NCBI GenBank assembly: GCA_023388995.1 | Contig: JAEWFD010000026.1 | Location: 1-64,000, forward strand | Direction of reading: 5' to 3' | Origin: Bacillota bacterium | GTDB lineage: Bacteria; Bacillota_I; Bacilli_A; Erysipelotrichales; Erysipelotrichaceae | Length of the DNA: 64,000 nucleotides | Shown: one piece after another, positions 34,167 through 42,910 of the stretch | Numbering within the stretch: the stretch's first letter is position 1 | How the letters are laid out: each line of letters begins with the position of its first letter | Made by a program: the position numbers and the translations under genes | Notes under the pieces: model-generated | What the model was told of the DNA's origin: nothing | Databases searched by the model: none | The model's input: the letters and a program-made list of their open reading frames with translations, nothing else

Positions 34167-34748
34167 TTAAATCATAATGCCCTTAAGAATAATCTGGAGC
34201 TGTACTTCAAATAAAGCCTCTGCTTCATCTAAACCCATGCCTTGATGCCGCGAGATCAATAAATTGAAACCTAAGAAAGAACTCCAAATTGCAAATGCTG
34301 CTTTATCTGCATCTATTTTTTTGACTATTCCGGCCTGCATCGCTTCTTGCAGACCGGTGCTGATGTGGGCAATCCAGGGATATGTGGTATCCTTGCGTCT
34401 GCTGTACTTATGAAGCACGATCAAATTGTATTTCTCCGGCTCCTCATATGCCAGCCTCATCATCCGCCGAAATACTGTTGCTATATTATATAAGATCCCT
34501 TTTTGTTCACGCAAAATTGACTGGATCATACCAGCAATCTTGTTTGTCTCCCTCTGTTCGATCAGATCAATGATTTCCTGCTTATCTTGGAAGTGATGGT
34601 AAATCACTCCGGTGGTGTACCTCATCTGATTGCTCAGCTTGCGAACAGACAACGCTTCAAATCCCTCTTCCATGCCAATTTTCATTGCGGCTTCCAAGAT
34701 CGCCTGCCGGACTTGTTCACTGCGAAACTGCTGATTCTCACTTGCCAT
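34167..34748 (-). CDS. TetR/AcrR family regulator
   Basis: A 193-residue repressor with an N-terminal HTH (LSVRKLSNQMRYTTGVIYHHFQDKQEI at about 32-58) and a C-terminal ligand domain of the TetR_C type. AAGGAG is 6 nt before the ATG at 34748. It is the first gene of a five-gene operon (two flavoproteins, methyltransferase, hydrolase) and probably controls its own promoter. Confidence 0.93.
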   Translation of the reverse strand: MASENQQFRSEQVRQAILEAAMKIGMEEGFEALSVRKLSNQMRYTTGVIYHHFQDKQEIIDLIEQRETNKIAGMIQSILREQKGILYNIATVFRRMMRLAYEEPEKYNLIVLHKYSRRKDTTYPWIAHISTGLQEAMQAGIVKKIDADKAAFAIWSSFLGFNLLISRHQGMGLDEAEALFEVQLQIILKGIMI

Positions 34749-34804
34749 TGAGTTCTCCTTCTTGCAAAATAAATAACAGCACAATAAATCATAACACCGT
34801 TATT

Positions 34805-34833
34805 ATATTATGCAAAATACCTGATGTTGTCAA
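34805..34833 (-). promoter_or_regulatory. Promoter of the tetR-led operon
   Basis: Minus strand -35 TTGACA (34828-34833), 17-bp spacer, -10 TAATAT (34805-34810). Downstream, AATAAC and GTTATT lie as loose arms around 34770-34800, a weak operator candidate. The rest of the 34749-35196 gap holds only the chemoreceptor promoter region. Confidence 0.75.
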
Positions 34834-35066
34834 GTGAAACAGCCAGCTCTGCTGTACTTACGGAAGATATCATCAGGTTTTATGCATTGGATATCACGCT
34901 TGAAATATTGATAATTCTCATCTATAGTTGCAGCTATTTGTGAAGTATTTCGTTTTCCCTTTTATTCGATATCTGCACATTGACTTGTATAGCATGAAGT
35001 GCTAAATTGATACTAGTAACATTATTCTATTACATATCCCCGGATAAAATGCTTACATATGTAGAA

Positions 35067-35096
35067 TTGCCTGAAATAGAATAATATTCGTATAAA
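35067..35096 (+). promoter_or_regulatory. Candidate promoter of the chemoreceptor gene
   Basis: TTGCCT (35067-35072), 18-bp spacer, TATAAA (35091-35096), about 100 bp before the start codon. It looks like a sigma-A promoter; I see no sigma-28 type motif. Confidence 0.4.
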
Positions 35097-35196
35097 TTTC
35101 TCTGAATTATAAACAAGAACCGTGGATAGCATGTAATATCCTTTTCCAGCATTGAAAGAGCAGACCAGCACTGCAAAACAGATAGGGGTAAATACT

Positions 35197-37356
35197 ATGA
35201 AAAGCAAGAAAATGAAAGAGACCTCCCGCAGCAATCACCAATTAGGAATGAAATCAGTTCGCTTTGAACTGCTTTTCTTCATTCTTCCTTCCGTATTGAT
35301 TGCAATGATAGTACTATCTTTTTTGGGATACTATACATCCAGAAACATCATTCAATCCAGTGTTGACCAAAAAATGCAGCTCAGTCTTTCGACTGCTGTA
35401 GAAAAAATTGAAAAATCACTCGCAAAGAACCGCAAGGTAGCAGAAGCACTGGCCAAGTCTGTTGAAGCTAATGCGAATGTCATGAAAGATGCAAATTATC
35501 AGAAGCTGATGCTGGAGCTTTTAGAAACCAATTCTGAGACATTTGGCGGTGGAATTTGGTTTGAACCATATGCCTATCATTCCGATGTTCAATATTTTTC
35601 ACCGTACTGCATGCTGGAAAATGGCAAAATGACCTATTTTGATGATTACTCTTTAGGAGATGGTGTCTATTATACAGATATGGACTGGTATACCAGTGTT
35701 CGCAATACACCGGAAAGTGCACTGTGGAGTGCACCTTACTACGATGACTACGCCAAGATTTCCATGGTAACTTCCTCTGCCCCGTTCTATGATGCAGCCG
35801 GCAAGCTGCTTGGTGTTGCGACGACCGATATTGATCTGACAGAATTGCAGAAAATGATTATTGCCCTGCAAACCAACAAGGATGACAAAGCCTTCTTGCT
35901 GGATGCTGCCGGCACCTATATTGCCGATCAAGACAGCACAAAACTATTGAAAACCACAATTACGCAGGAAAGCAACACAACCTTGTCTGCCTTAGGAAAA
36001 ACGATCCTCGCAAACAAGCAAGGAAGCGGCAGTTTTGAAGAGAACGGGAAGAAATATCGAACATGGTATGCCCAAGTTCCGGAAGCAGGTTGGATTATCG
36101 CAATCTCCAGCACCGAAGCTCAACTTTTTCAGGAAGTAGATGCACTAGGCAGTACCTTAACAATCATTTGCTTGATTACGGGATTGCTTGTAAGTCTGAT
36201 CCTGGTATTCAGTGTTCAAAGCAAAGTCGTAAAACCGCTCAAAAACTTGATGCATATCACAGGACGCATAGCAGAAGGTGATCTAGGTGTGCAGATTAAT
36301 CATAAACTTTCCAACGAAATTGGAATGGTATTTGAGTCCATTCAGAAAACAACAGACAGGCTCCATGATTATGTTGATTATATCAGTGAAATCACGAGTG
36401 TCCTCAATCAGATGGCAGACGGGAATCTGGATTTCCATTTGCAGCTGCATTATGTCGGTGAATTTGAAAAATTGAAGGTTTCTTTAGAGCATATTAAAAC
36501 ATCATTAAGTCAGACACTTCTGCTCATTCGTACATCAGCAGAACAAGTCAATACCGGCGCTTCGCAAGTTTCCGGCGGTGCTCAGGCATTGTCCTCAGGT
36601 GCTTCCCAGCAGGCAGCTACGGTTGAAGAGCTAAGTGCCTCTATTTCCGAGATTGCGATGCAAGCTCAGCAAAATCTGGAAACTGTGAAAGCAGCTACGG
36701 CATATACGAGTGAAGCCAATGCCGATGTAAAGGCAGGCAATGCCCAAATGCAGGAATTGACGGAAGCAATGACCAACATTTCGTCTGCATCCAAGCAAAT
36801 TGCGACCATAACCAAAGCAATAGAGGATATCGCATTCCAAACAAATATTTTGGCTTTGAATGCAGCGATTGAAGCTGCACGAGCCGGAACAGCTGGCAAG
36901 GGCTTTGCGGTAGTCGCAGATGAAGTCCGCAGTCTGGCTGCAAAATCGGCACAAGCAGCACAGCAAACTGCAGAATTGATTGAACGCTCCGTTGCTGCCG
37001 TAACAGCAGGTACGCAATTGACGGAAAGCACTGCTCAAATTTTGCAGAATGTCCAAAGCAAAACCTTGATTGTCAATGAGAATATTCATAAGATCGAACA
37101 AGCATCCTATGAACAGTCCAATTCGATCGAGCAGATTCGCATGGGCTTATCGCAGGTAACCAATGTCATTCAAACAACTGCCGCCAGTGCCGAAGAAAAC
37201 TCTGCCACCAGCGAGGAAATGTCAGCACAAGCAATGCTGCTGCAAGAAGAAGTATCGCGATTCAAGGTTTCAGGTTTCCACGGTACGCCAACTACATCTT
37301 CAAAAGAGCATGTCCAATCGGTCACTCACAGCACAAAGTCCGCCAAATACGAATAA
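35197..37356 (+). CDS. Methyl-accepting chemotaxis protein with Cache sensor
   Basis: A 719-residue chemoreceptor: first membrane helix about 25-45, extracytoplasmic double-Cache sensor (to about 310), second helix about 320-342, HAMP domain (KVVKPLKNLMHITGRIAEGD) and a cytoplasmic signalling coiled coil with the conserved tip IAFQTNILALNAAIEAARAG. The ATG at 35197 follows AGGGG at 9 nt. No other chemotaxis or flagellar gene is in the window. The extracytoplasmic stretch WFEPYAYHSDVQYFSPY and DMDWYT is the usual dCache ligand region. Confidence 0.95.
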   Translation: MKSKKMKETSRSNHQLGMKSVRFELLFFILPSVLIAMIVLSFLGYYTSRNIIQSSVDQKMQLSLSTAVEKIEKSLAKNRKVAEALAKSVEANANVMKDANYQKLMLELLETNSETFGGGIWFEPYAYHSDVQYFSPYCMLENGKMTYFDDYSLGDGVYYTDMDWYTSVRNTPESALWSAPYYDDYAKISMVTSSAPFYDAAGKLLGVATTDIDLTELQKMIIALQTNKDDKAFLLDAAGTYIADQDSTKLLKTTITQESNTTLSALGKTILANKQGSGSFEENGKKYRTWYAQVPEAGWIIAISSTEAQLFQEVDALGSTLTIICLITGLLVSLILVFSVQSKVVKPLKNLMHITGRIAEGDLGVQINHKLSNEIGMVFESIQKTTDRLHDYVDYISEITSVLNQMADGNLDFHLQLHYVGEFEKLKVSLEHIKTSLSQTLLLIRTSAEQVNTGASQVSGGAQALSSGASQQAATVEELSASISEIAMQAQQNLETVKAATAYTSEANADVKAGNAQMQELTEAMTNISSASKQIATITKAIEDIAFQTNILALNAAIEAARAGTAGKGFAVVADEVRSLAAKSAQAAQQTAELIERSVAAVTAGTQLTESTAQILQNVQSKTLIVNENIHKIEQASYEQSNSIEQIRMGLSQVTNVIQTTAASAEENSATSEEMSAQAMLLQEEVSRFKVSGFHGTPTTSSKEHVQSVTHSTKSAKYE

Positions 37357-37357
37357 C

Positions 37358-37397
37358 AAAAGCAGCGTTATGATCGATCAGATCGACGCTGCTTTTT
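37358..37397. terminator. Bidirectional terminator between chemoreceptor and kinase genes
   Basis: AAAAGCAGCGT / ACGCTGCTTTT with a 17-nt interior. The right arm overlaps the kinase stop codon. T-runs on both strands fit both converging genes. Confidence 0.8.
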
Positions 37398-38355
37398 CTA
37401 ACTCTTCAAGATAATTTGGATAGGAAGAAATAGCCCCATTGTACTGAATGCTGGCGGCGCAGAAAGCAGCACTCCGCTTTAAGAAGGAATGCATCTGCTC
37501 CTTCGTGATGTCAGTAACTGCGGAAATATCTTGCTGTGCACACTGATACAAAAAGGAACCGATAAAAGCATCTCCCGCTCCGGTTGTATCAACGGCTGTA
37601 ACCGATACTGATGGTTCAAAAACCGAAAAATCTTTGGTTATAGCCCATGCCCCATCCTTGCCGCAAGTATATAAAAGCAAGCTGACACCTGCATCCAGCA
37701 GCTGCTTTTTGGCTTCCTGAATATCTGTCAGGCCTGTTATAAACGCCAATTCCTCATCAGAAATTTTGAGAATTTCGGCATAGGGAATAAATTCCCAGAT
37801 GGCTTCTTTCAATTGGCTGGGATCATCCCACAAAGGCAGGCGTACATTGGGATCAAAGCTGATCATGGCTCCTGCATCGGCAGCATAGGCAATCGCTTGC
37901 TTGTGCGCTTCCTTCATCGGGAACGGTCCAATGCTGACACTGCAAAAATGCAGAACATAGCAATCAGCGAACCACTCCTGCCGCAGCTGCTGTGGACGCA
38001 GCAACATATCAGCTCCGAGCTTGCGGTAAAAACTGAACTCCCGGTTGCCATCCGCATGCAATGATACGAAGGCCAATGATGTATTTGCCTCACTCGTTCG
38101 TGCGATCATGGAGCAGTCAATGCCATAGGATTGCAATTCTTCCATAATTTTATCGCCAAACGGATCTTGTCCCAGTTGCGTAATCATGCTGCTTCTCCCG
38201 CCTAATTTCGCATATGCTCCGGCAACATTGCACGGAGCACCCCCGACATGGGGCTCAAAGGAAGAAACATCTTTAATTGCACCTTGCTCTTGCGGAATCA
38301 TATCAATCAGTGCTTCACCGATGGCTATCAACCTTTTTTGCTTATTAGCGCTCAT
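37378..38355 (-). CDS. PfkB-family carbohydrate kinase (fructokinase-like)
   Basis: A 325-residue ribokinase-fold sugar kinase. The N-terminal GEALIDMIP, GGAPCNVAGAYAKLGG and the catalytic AVDTTGAGDAFIGSF (Asp base near 270) are intact. The pattern is closest to fructokinases. There is no ribosome-binding site; the start overlaps the end of the previous gene by 11 bp, so translation is probably coupled. Confidence 0.92.
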   Translation of the reverse strand: MSANKQKRLIAIGEALIDMIPQEQGAIKDVSSFEPHVGGAPCNVAGAYAKLGGRSSMITQLGQDPFGDKIMEELQSYGIDCSMIARTSEANTSLAFVSLHADGNREFSFYRKLGADMLLRPQQLRQEWFADCYVLHFCSVSIGPFPMKEAHKQAIAYAADAGAMISFDPNVRLPLWDDPSQLKEAIWEFIPYAEILKISDEELAFITGLTDIQEAKKQLLDAGVSLLLYTCGKDGAWAITKDFSVFEPSVSVTAVDTTGAGDAFIGSFLYQCAQQDISAVTDITKEQMHSFLKRSAAFCAASIQYNGAISSYPNYLEELEKAASI

Positions 38356-38758
38356 AAGATTGCAGGCGGAATAAAATATCTTCTACCCGTTCACGGTAGG
38401 ATTCAATCTGATCAATCCCATCTCTGATTTTAGATTGCACCATAAAATCAACGAAGAAATTATCAAAGAAATAATCCGCAAAACCGAGAAAACTATCGTT
38501 CGTCAAATCAAGATCCAGCGGCAGATGCAAATCACCCAGTTCCTTGCGAAAGCGATTCACATGATAGTTCACATCTTGCATCATATGTTCCGCCTTGCGC
38601 ATTTTATCCCGTTTCATGAAAGTGGAAAACATACCGCCGCCCAGCATATCAAAGAAACCCCAACCCTGTGCTCCTTTTAATTCGCTTAATACTGCATCTA
38701 ACTTGCGCAGCAATTGCTCCCCTGCGTAAATCGCTTCTCTGACTTCTTTTTGGTCCAT
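38345..38758 (-). CDS. Conserved hypothetical helical protein
   Basis: A 137-residue mostly helical, charged protein with no signal peptide or membrane helix. Notable stretches are GWGFFDMLGGGMFSTFMKRDKM and NYHVNRFRKEL. I have seen this pattern in Firmicutes hypothetical proteins but know no function. The second ATG (38758) is preferred, 7 nt from AAGGAGA. It sits 2 bp after the AlaX-type gene and overlaps the kinase gene, so it is translated with both. Confidence 0.8.
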   Translation of the reverse strand: MDQKEVREAIYAGEQLLRKLDAVLSELKGAQGWGFFDMLGGGMFSTFMKRDKMRKAEHMMQDVNYHVNRFRKELGDLHLPLDLDLTNDSFLGFADYFFDNFFVDFMVQSKIRDGIDQIESYRERVEDILFRLQSYER

Positions 38759-38760
38759 TT

Positions 38761-39936
38761 TCATTCTCCTTTTAGCTGCTTTAGCAGCTCTTGTTTATAG
38801 TTTGGGTGATATCGGCCTCCACCCTGTGCCATAGATGCACTTCCGCCACCTTTAAATCCATGTCTGGCCGCAAATACCTGATACACTTCGCGCATATTAT
38901 CAGGCATTTCTTTCTGGCAAGCAAATAAAACATGGCACTGTTCTTCCTGCCGGCACAGAAGAGCAACTCTTCGCCGTTCCTTCGTAATCATGCTGGCGAG
39001 AATCTGACCTTCTTTCGGTGTTGCTTCTAATTCATCAATGATGTAGTCATCCTCATTTGTTGTTTGCAAGTAGTGCAGCGCTTTTAATTCTAGTCGCTCT
39101 ATCCGCAAGCGATGAACTTCTTGTTCCAGCTGGTTTTTGCTGTCCCCTTGCTTCAGTACAGCATTCAGCACTTCTTTTGCTGGTACTTTGTATCGCTCCC
39201 CTAGTGTTTTCAGCATTTCTGCCTGCTGTTTGTATTGTACCAGCAGCGGCATTCCTGCTTGGTAGCAAACCAGCAGTCCATCCTTGGTACGCTCCAGTGC
39301 CAATACTGCAACTTCTTGGATATAGGATGTCCGCGGTACATGCAGGCACCCGCAGAAGTTATAATCATCTTCTGCCACTTTTACAACCCGCACTACATCG
39401 TGTTCTTGAAAGTTTGTTTTCTTCTGCTTGTCTTTGAACTCCTCGTAAGCAGGATAGCAAATCTCAACCGCAAGATCTTTCCGAATCTGGGCATTGGCAT
39501 AAGCCTCCATCGCCGCTTGAACCGCCCCCAGATCCATCTCCATTGCACCCTGCTGCCAGCTAAACAGAATCTGTGAACCATCGCTGCCCGCATGATGGGA
39601 TATCGTCATGACAGGATAGTGTTTTTCCATATAGTAGGAAAGCAGATGCTGGGCAGTATGAATCTGGCATTTCCATAGCCGCTGTTCGAAATCTACGACA
39701 CCTTGAACGATGCCGCTCAACGGCTGCTCTACAACGTGAACAACTGCTTGCTCTTGTTCATAGACATGGATTACGGGCATTCCATTCAGCGTTCCAGTGT
39801 CACTAGCCATGCCGCCTTTTTCCACATAAAACGCACTCGCTTCCAATATGACATGATAGCCATCTTCCTGCTTGGTGCAAGAAAGGACATGGCTCGTAAA
39901 TGTTGTTTCTTCCATTTTGTCGTAATAAGGATTCAT
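38761..39936 (-). CDS. AlaX-type alanyl-tRNA editing protein with DHHA1 domain
   Basis: A 391-residue protein resembling the editing half of alanyl-tRNA synthetase. The N-terminal domain has SAFYVEKGGMASDTGTL, the zinc/active site HTAQH and CGCLHV; a coiled region follows, and a DHHA1 domain ends in GFKGGGSASMAQGGG. It should hydrolyse Ser-tRNA(Ala) or Gly-tRNA(Ala). Several near starts (GTG ATG ACA ATG) are possible; the last ATG is about 9 nt from AAGAG. The ribosome-binding site is weak. Confidence 0.9.
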   Translation of the reverse strand: MNPYYDKMEETTFTSHVLSCTKQEDGYHVILEASAFYVEKGGMASDTGTLNGMPVIHVYEQEQAVVHVVEQPLSGIVQGVVDFEQRLWKCQIHTAQHLLSYYMEKHYPVMTISHHAGSDGSQILFSWQQGAMEMDLGAVQAAMEAYANAQIRKDLAVEICYPAYEEFKDKQKKTNFQEHDVVRVVKVAEDDYNFCGCLHVPRTSYIQEVAVLALERTKDGLLVCYQAGMPLLVQYKQQAEMLKTLGERYKVPAKEVLNAVLKQGDSKNQLEQEVHRLRIERLELKALHYLQTTNEDDYIIDELEATPKEGQILASMITKERRRVALLCRQEEQCHVLFACQKEMPDNMREVYQVFAARHGFKGGGSASMAQGGGRYHPNYKQELLKQLKGE

Positions 39937-40023
39937 TGTCATCACTCTTTTCTGCTTCTAATTATTATTATAACAAATTTAGTCCAACATGATATAATGA
40001 TTGCATGATGAGAGGATGATTTG

Positions 40024-40890
40024 ATGATTTACAGCACCAATTGGCGCGACTATGAATTAATTGACAGTGGAGAAGGGGAAAAATTAGAACGTTGGGGACA
40101 GATTACATTACGACGCCCCGATCCGCAAGCGATCTGGCCGAAGTCCAAGGTTGCTGCCTGGTCAAATCCTGATGCTCATTACCATCGTTCCAGCAAAGGC
40201 GGCGGTACTTGGGAGTTTAAAAAGAAGCTGCCCAATGATTGGAATATCCGCTATCGGCAACTGCAGTTCAAAATACAGCCAACCAATTTCAAACATACCG
40301 GATTGTTCCCGGAACAAGCAGTAAACTGGGATTTCATGATTGAGAAAATCCAGCAAGCTGATCGGGAGATCCGTGTTTTGAATTTATTTGCATATACCGG
40401 CGGCGCTACCATGGCGTGCGCCTATGCCAATGCCAGTGAGGTCGTCCATGTAGATGCGGCCAAAGGAATGGTGCAATGGGCCAAGGATAATATGGAATTA
40501 TCAAAACTGGCAGATCGCAAGATTCGCTTTATTGTAGATGATGTTTTGAAGTTTGTAGAGCGGGAAAAACGGCGTGGGCGAACCTATCATGCCATCATTA
40601 TGGACCCGCCTAGCTATGGCCGCGGTCCCAACGGTGAAGTATGGCAAATTGAGCAGCAAATTTTCCCGCTGATTCAGGCGTGTTTGGAAATCCTGGATGA
40701 TCAGCCGCTCTTTTTCTTGGTTAATTCCTATACTACCGGCTTCCTGCCAACAGTACTGGAAAACATTTTCAAGACCACCATCGGCAAACGATTTCCCAAC
40801 GGCACCATCAGCTGCGGTGAGATCGGCCTGCCGCATTCGGCGCATGGTCTGATCCTGCCTGCCGGTATTTACGGGCGCTGGGAAGAGTAA
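40024..40890 (+). CDS. Class I SAM-dependent rRNA methyltransferase, RlmI/RlmK-like
   Basis: A 288-residue methyltransferase with motif I LNLFAYTGGATMACA, acidic strand VVHVDAAKGMVQWA and catalytic-type motif IIMDPPSYGRGP, the pattern of 23S rRNA cytosine methyltransferases. It lacks an N-terminal PUA domain. GAGG lies about 9 nt before the ATG. It is followed after one base by the pseudouridine synthase gene, so both act on RNA and share a transcript. The exact target base is unknown. Confidence 0.87.
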   Translation: MIYSTNWRDYELIDSGEGEKLERWGQITLRRPDPQAIWPKSKVAAWSNPDAHYHRSSKGGGTWEFKKKLPNDWNIRYRQLQFKIQPTNFKHTGLFPEQAVNWDFMIEKIQQADREIRVLNLFAYTGGATMACAYANASEVVHVDAAKGMVQWAKDNMELSKLADRKIRFIVDDVLKFVEREKRRGRTYHAIIMDPPSYGRGPNGEVWQIEQQIFPLIQACLEILDDQPLFFLVNSYTTGFLPTVLENIFKTTIGKRFPNGTISCGEIGLPHSAHGLILPAGIYGRWEE

Positions 40891-40891
40891 T

Positions 40892-41560
40892 ATGCAGATG
40901 CCTTTTGAAGTGTTGTATGAAGACAATCATATTCTGGTAATCGTAAAACCGGTCAATATTCCTGTGCAGGAAGACGAAAGCAAAGATCTTGATCTCTTGT
41001 CGATGATCAAAGCCTACCTGAAAGAAAAATACCAAAAACCCGGCAACGTATTTGTCGGGTTGGTACATCGTTTGGATCGTCCGGTTGGGGGTGTTATGGT
41101 ATTTGCGAAGACATCGAAAGCCGCATCCCGCCTCAGCGATCAGATTCGCACAAACATGATGAGCAAACACTATCAGGCCGTTCTTTGCGGACAAGCGCCG
41201 AAGCAGCATGATGAACTGCTCGATTATCTCGTTAAAAATACCAAAACCAATACTGTCATGACAACAAAAGATACCAAACTAGGCAAACGTTCACGGCTCA
41301 CGTATACGTTGCGGAAAAAAACAACCGACTTTTCACTGGTGGACATCGTTTTGGATACCGGGCGTTCCCACCAAATCCGGGTGCAGTTTTCCAGCCGCAA
41401 TCTTCCGCTGTGGGGTGACCAGCGCTATCATAAACAAGCAAAGCCGGGTCAGCAAATTGCCCTTTGGGCGACCCAGCTTTCCTTCCAGCATCCGGTTTCA
41501 AAAGAGATGCTCACATTTTCCAGCAATCCCCCTGCATCCTTTCCTTGGAACGTATTTTAG
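40892..41560 (+). CDS. RluA/RluD-family pseudouridine synthase
   Basis: A 222-residue synthase. Catalytic Asp62 is in VHRLDRPVGG; VLDTGRSHQIRVQF and LWGDQRYH follow. No S4 domain precedes it. It probably modifies 23S rRNA or tRNA. It is co-transcribed with the methyltransferase before it and followed by a terminator. Confidence 0.94.
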   Translation: MQMPFEVLYEDNHILVIVKPVNIPVQEDESKDLDLLSMIKAYLKEKYQKPGNVFVGLVHRLDRPVGGVMVFAKTSKAASRLSDQIRTNMMSKHYQAVLCGQAPKQHDELLDYLVKNTKTNTVMTTKDTKLGKRSRLTYTLRKKTTDFSLVDIVLDTGRSHQIRVQFSSRNLPLWGDQRYHKQAKPGQQIALWATQLSFQHPVSKEMLTFSSNPPASFPWNVF

Positions 41561-41580
41561 CCAGCAACTGCTGGCTTTTT
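41559..41580 (+). terminator. Terminator after the pseudouridine synthase gene
   Basis: AGCCAGCA-ac-TGCTGGCT followed by TTTTTAT. The stop codon of the converging C1q-like gene lies in its T-tract. Confidence 0.85.
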
Positions 41581-42508
41581 ATATGGCTTCAATGCGCAGC
41601 GGAGCTCTTTGACGAAATCCTGCAGCACTGACTTGAATACCGAAGATCGATGGCGTAAAAACAAACATCATGGAAGTGTCATCTGCAATCACGATAATCC
41701 CTGGTGCATTGACGGTTACGGTTCCGGAACCGGAGGTAGTTGGCCCCATCAGCATTTGAATTGTATCCCCGACAGAAACCATTTCATAGATATTTAAGCT
41801 GGCATCAAACTGGCAGCTGGAAGCCGCACCTTCCGGAAGCGGCAGATAGGTGATCGTTTCATCGTAGACTTGATTCGGAAAATACAGCGCAGTAATATAA
41901 TTGATCGCAAAGGCATATGGTTCTCCGCCATTCAGCAAGAGCAATGGAACTTGTGCCGAAGGTGCTCGATACAAGCCATCTAAATTACCGGTGATGGTTG
42001 CCAGCCGATTGGAAAAGACACTGACGGAAGCCTCCGGATATTTGACCACCAGCTGGTCTAGGACATGTGCAAATTGAAGCAATGGCAGACAGGCTAAATC
42101 GGCCTGATCGATGCAAGCAATCCGCAATGTTGCTTTTACTCCTAACGTGCTGGGAAAGAATACCGTTGCCAAGCTTTTATTGACCAAGGTCAATTCCAAC
42201 GGTACCGTATCTACCTGCAACGCCGCAATCCCGGTTAGGTTTCCCATTCTGACGGGAGAATTGCTTTCAAACTCCTGCCCCGTACTTGCCTGAAGCTGAA
42301 ACATCACTCCTGTAGAACCGGAAGTGGATTGGGTGGAGAGATTCCAGTCAATCACATATATCCCGCTTGCTTGGATGGTGATAATGCCTGTATTCTCATC
42401 ATATTGGATATTCCCTTGGGAAAGGCTGATTTCATCAAATAAAACAGTTTCATTGCTTAACACGCTATCGTTAGCATTTTTTTGCAGCAATAGGATTTCA
42501 GTATTCAT
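41579..42508 (-). CDS. C1q/BclA C-terminal-like beta-sandwich protein
   Basis: A 309-residue protein without signal peptide, membrane helix or collagen repeats. The first 120 residues resemble the C1q/TNF-like domain that ends BclA-type exosporium proteins (ISLSQGNIQYDENTGIITIQASGIYVIDW); the remainder is also beta-rich, Thr/Ser-rich and hydrophobic, with TVTVNAPGIIVIADDTSMM. GGAGG is 6 nt before the ATG at 42508. It is unusual to find such a domain alone; it may be a surface or spore-coat component, or a phage-type tail protein. Function is not established. Confidence 0.75.
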   Translation of the reverse strand: MNTEILLLQKNANDSVLSNETVLFDEISLSQGNIQYDENTGIITIQASGIYVIDWNLSTQSTSGSTGVMFQLQASTGQEFESNSPVRMGNLTGIAALQVDTVPLELTLVNKSLATVFFPSTLGVKATLRIACIDQADLACLPLLQFAHVLDQLVVKYPEASVSVFSNRLATITGNLDGLYRAPSAQVPLLLLNGGEPYAFAINYITALYFPNQVYDETITYLPLPEGAASSCQFDASLNIYEMVSVGDTIQMLMGPTTSGSGTVTVNAPGIIVIADDTSMMFVFTPSIFGIQVSAAGFRQRAPLRIEAI

Positions 42509-42612
42509 ATGTACCTCCTTCTGGACCATTTCGCGTACCCGGCCCCATGATATTCTACGCTATGTCCATCCACGTCAAATTATATCTGTTTGCTGGAAGT
42601 TTTATTTTTTTA

Positions 42613-42640
42613 TTGACAATAGCTAGAATTCCTTTATAAT
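42613..42640 (+). promoter_or_regulatory. Promoter of the structured leader/C39 peptidase gene
   Basis: -35 TTGACA (42613-42618), 16-bp spacer, -10 TATAAT (42635-42640), both consensus. It lies 270 bp before the start codon, giving an unusually long leader. Confidence 0.8.
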
Positions 42641-42646
42641 TCAAAC

Positions 42647-42886
42647 TATTGAAACGGAGGTGCAGATCAGAGGTAGAAGGTAAACGTGTATGTTTAAACT
42701 GCTGTATGCAGTTTGCTTGGACAATCGTCCAATCTTTGTCATGTATCACATGATCGGATTCTACAATCCAAAACATACGCAACTCATGCGTAGTACTTCA
42801 GATCTACATCCCATATCAAACAGCGTGAATGACATTACAACGAGAGATTGAAAGAATTGTAGAGAGCAAGTACAATTCACTTTTTT
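42647..42886 (+). ncRNA. Highly structured leader or small RNA of unknown class
   Basis: From a consensus promoter to an intrinsic terminator, about 240 nt with no reading frame. GTATGTTT (42688-42695) pairs with AAACATAC (42771-42778), and between them stand four perfect hairpins: AAACTGC/GCAGTTT, TTGGAC/GTCCAA, TCATGT/ACATGA and GGATT/AATCC. Unpaired stretches are only 1-6 nt. It lacks the marks of tRNA, T box, GEMM or L box elements. It could be a riboswitch-like attenuator of the C39 peptidase gene or a free small RNA. Confidence 0.55.
42854..42886 (+). terminator. Intrinsic terminator inside the leader
   Basis: GAATTGTA-N9-TACAATTC, then AC and six T, 11 nt before the ribosome-binding site of the peptidase gene. 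Read-through is needed for the gene to be expressed from the upstream promoter. Confidence 0.75.
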
Positions 42887-42910
42887 ACGTGATCAGAAAG
42901 GAACCTAACG

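Noticed and set aside
42688..42778. tRNA gene
   Set aside because: A closing stem with hairpins recalls a cloverleaf, but there are four inner hairpins with loops of 3-5 nt, no T-loop GTTCGA, no D-loop GG and no 3' CCA.
42647..42893. T-box leader
   Set aside because: Leader and terminator fit, but no AGGGTGGNACCGCG antiterminator block is present and the gene is not an aminoacyl-tRNA or amino-acid gene.
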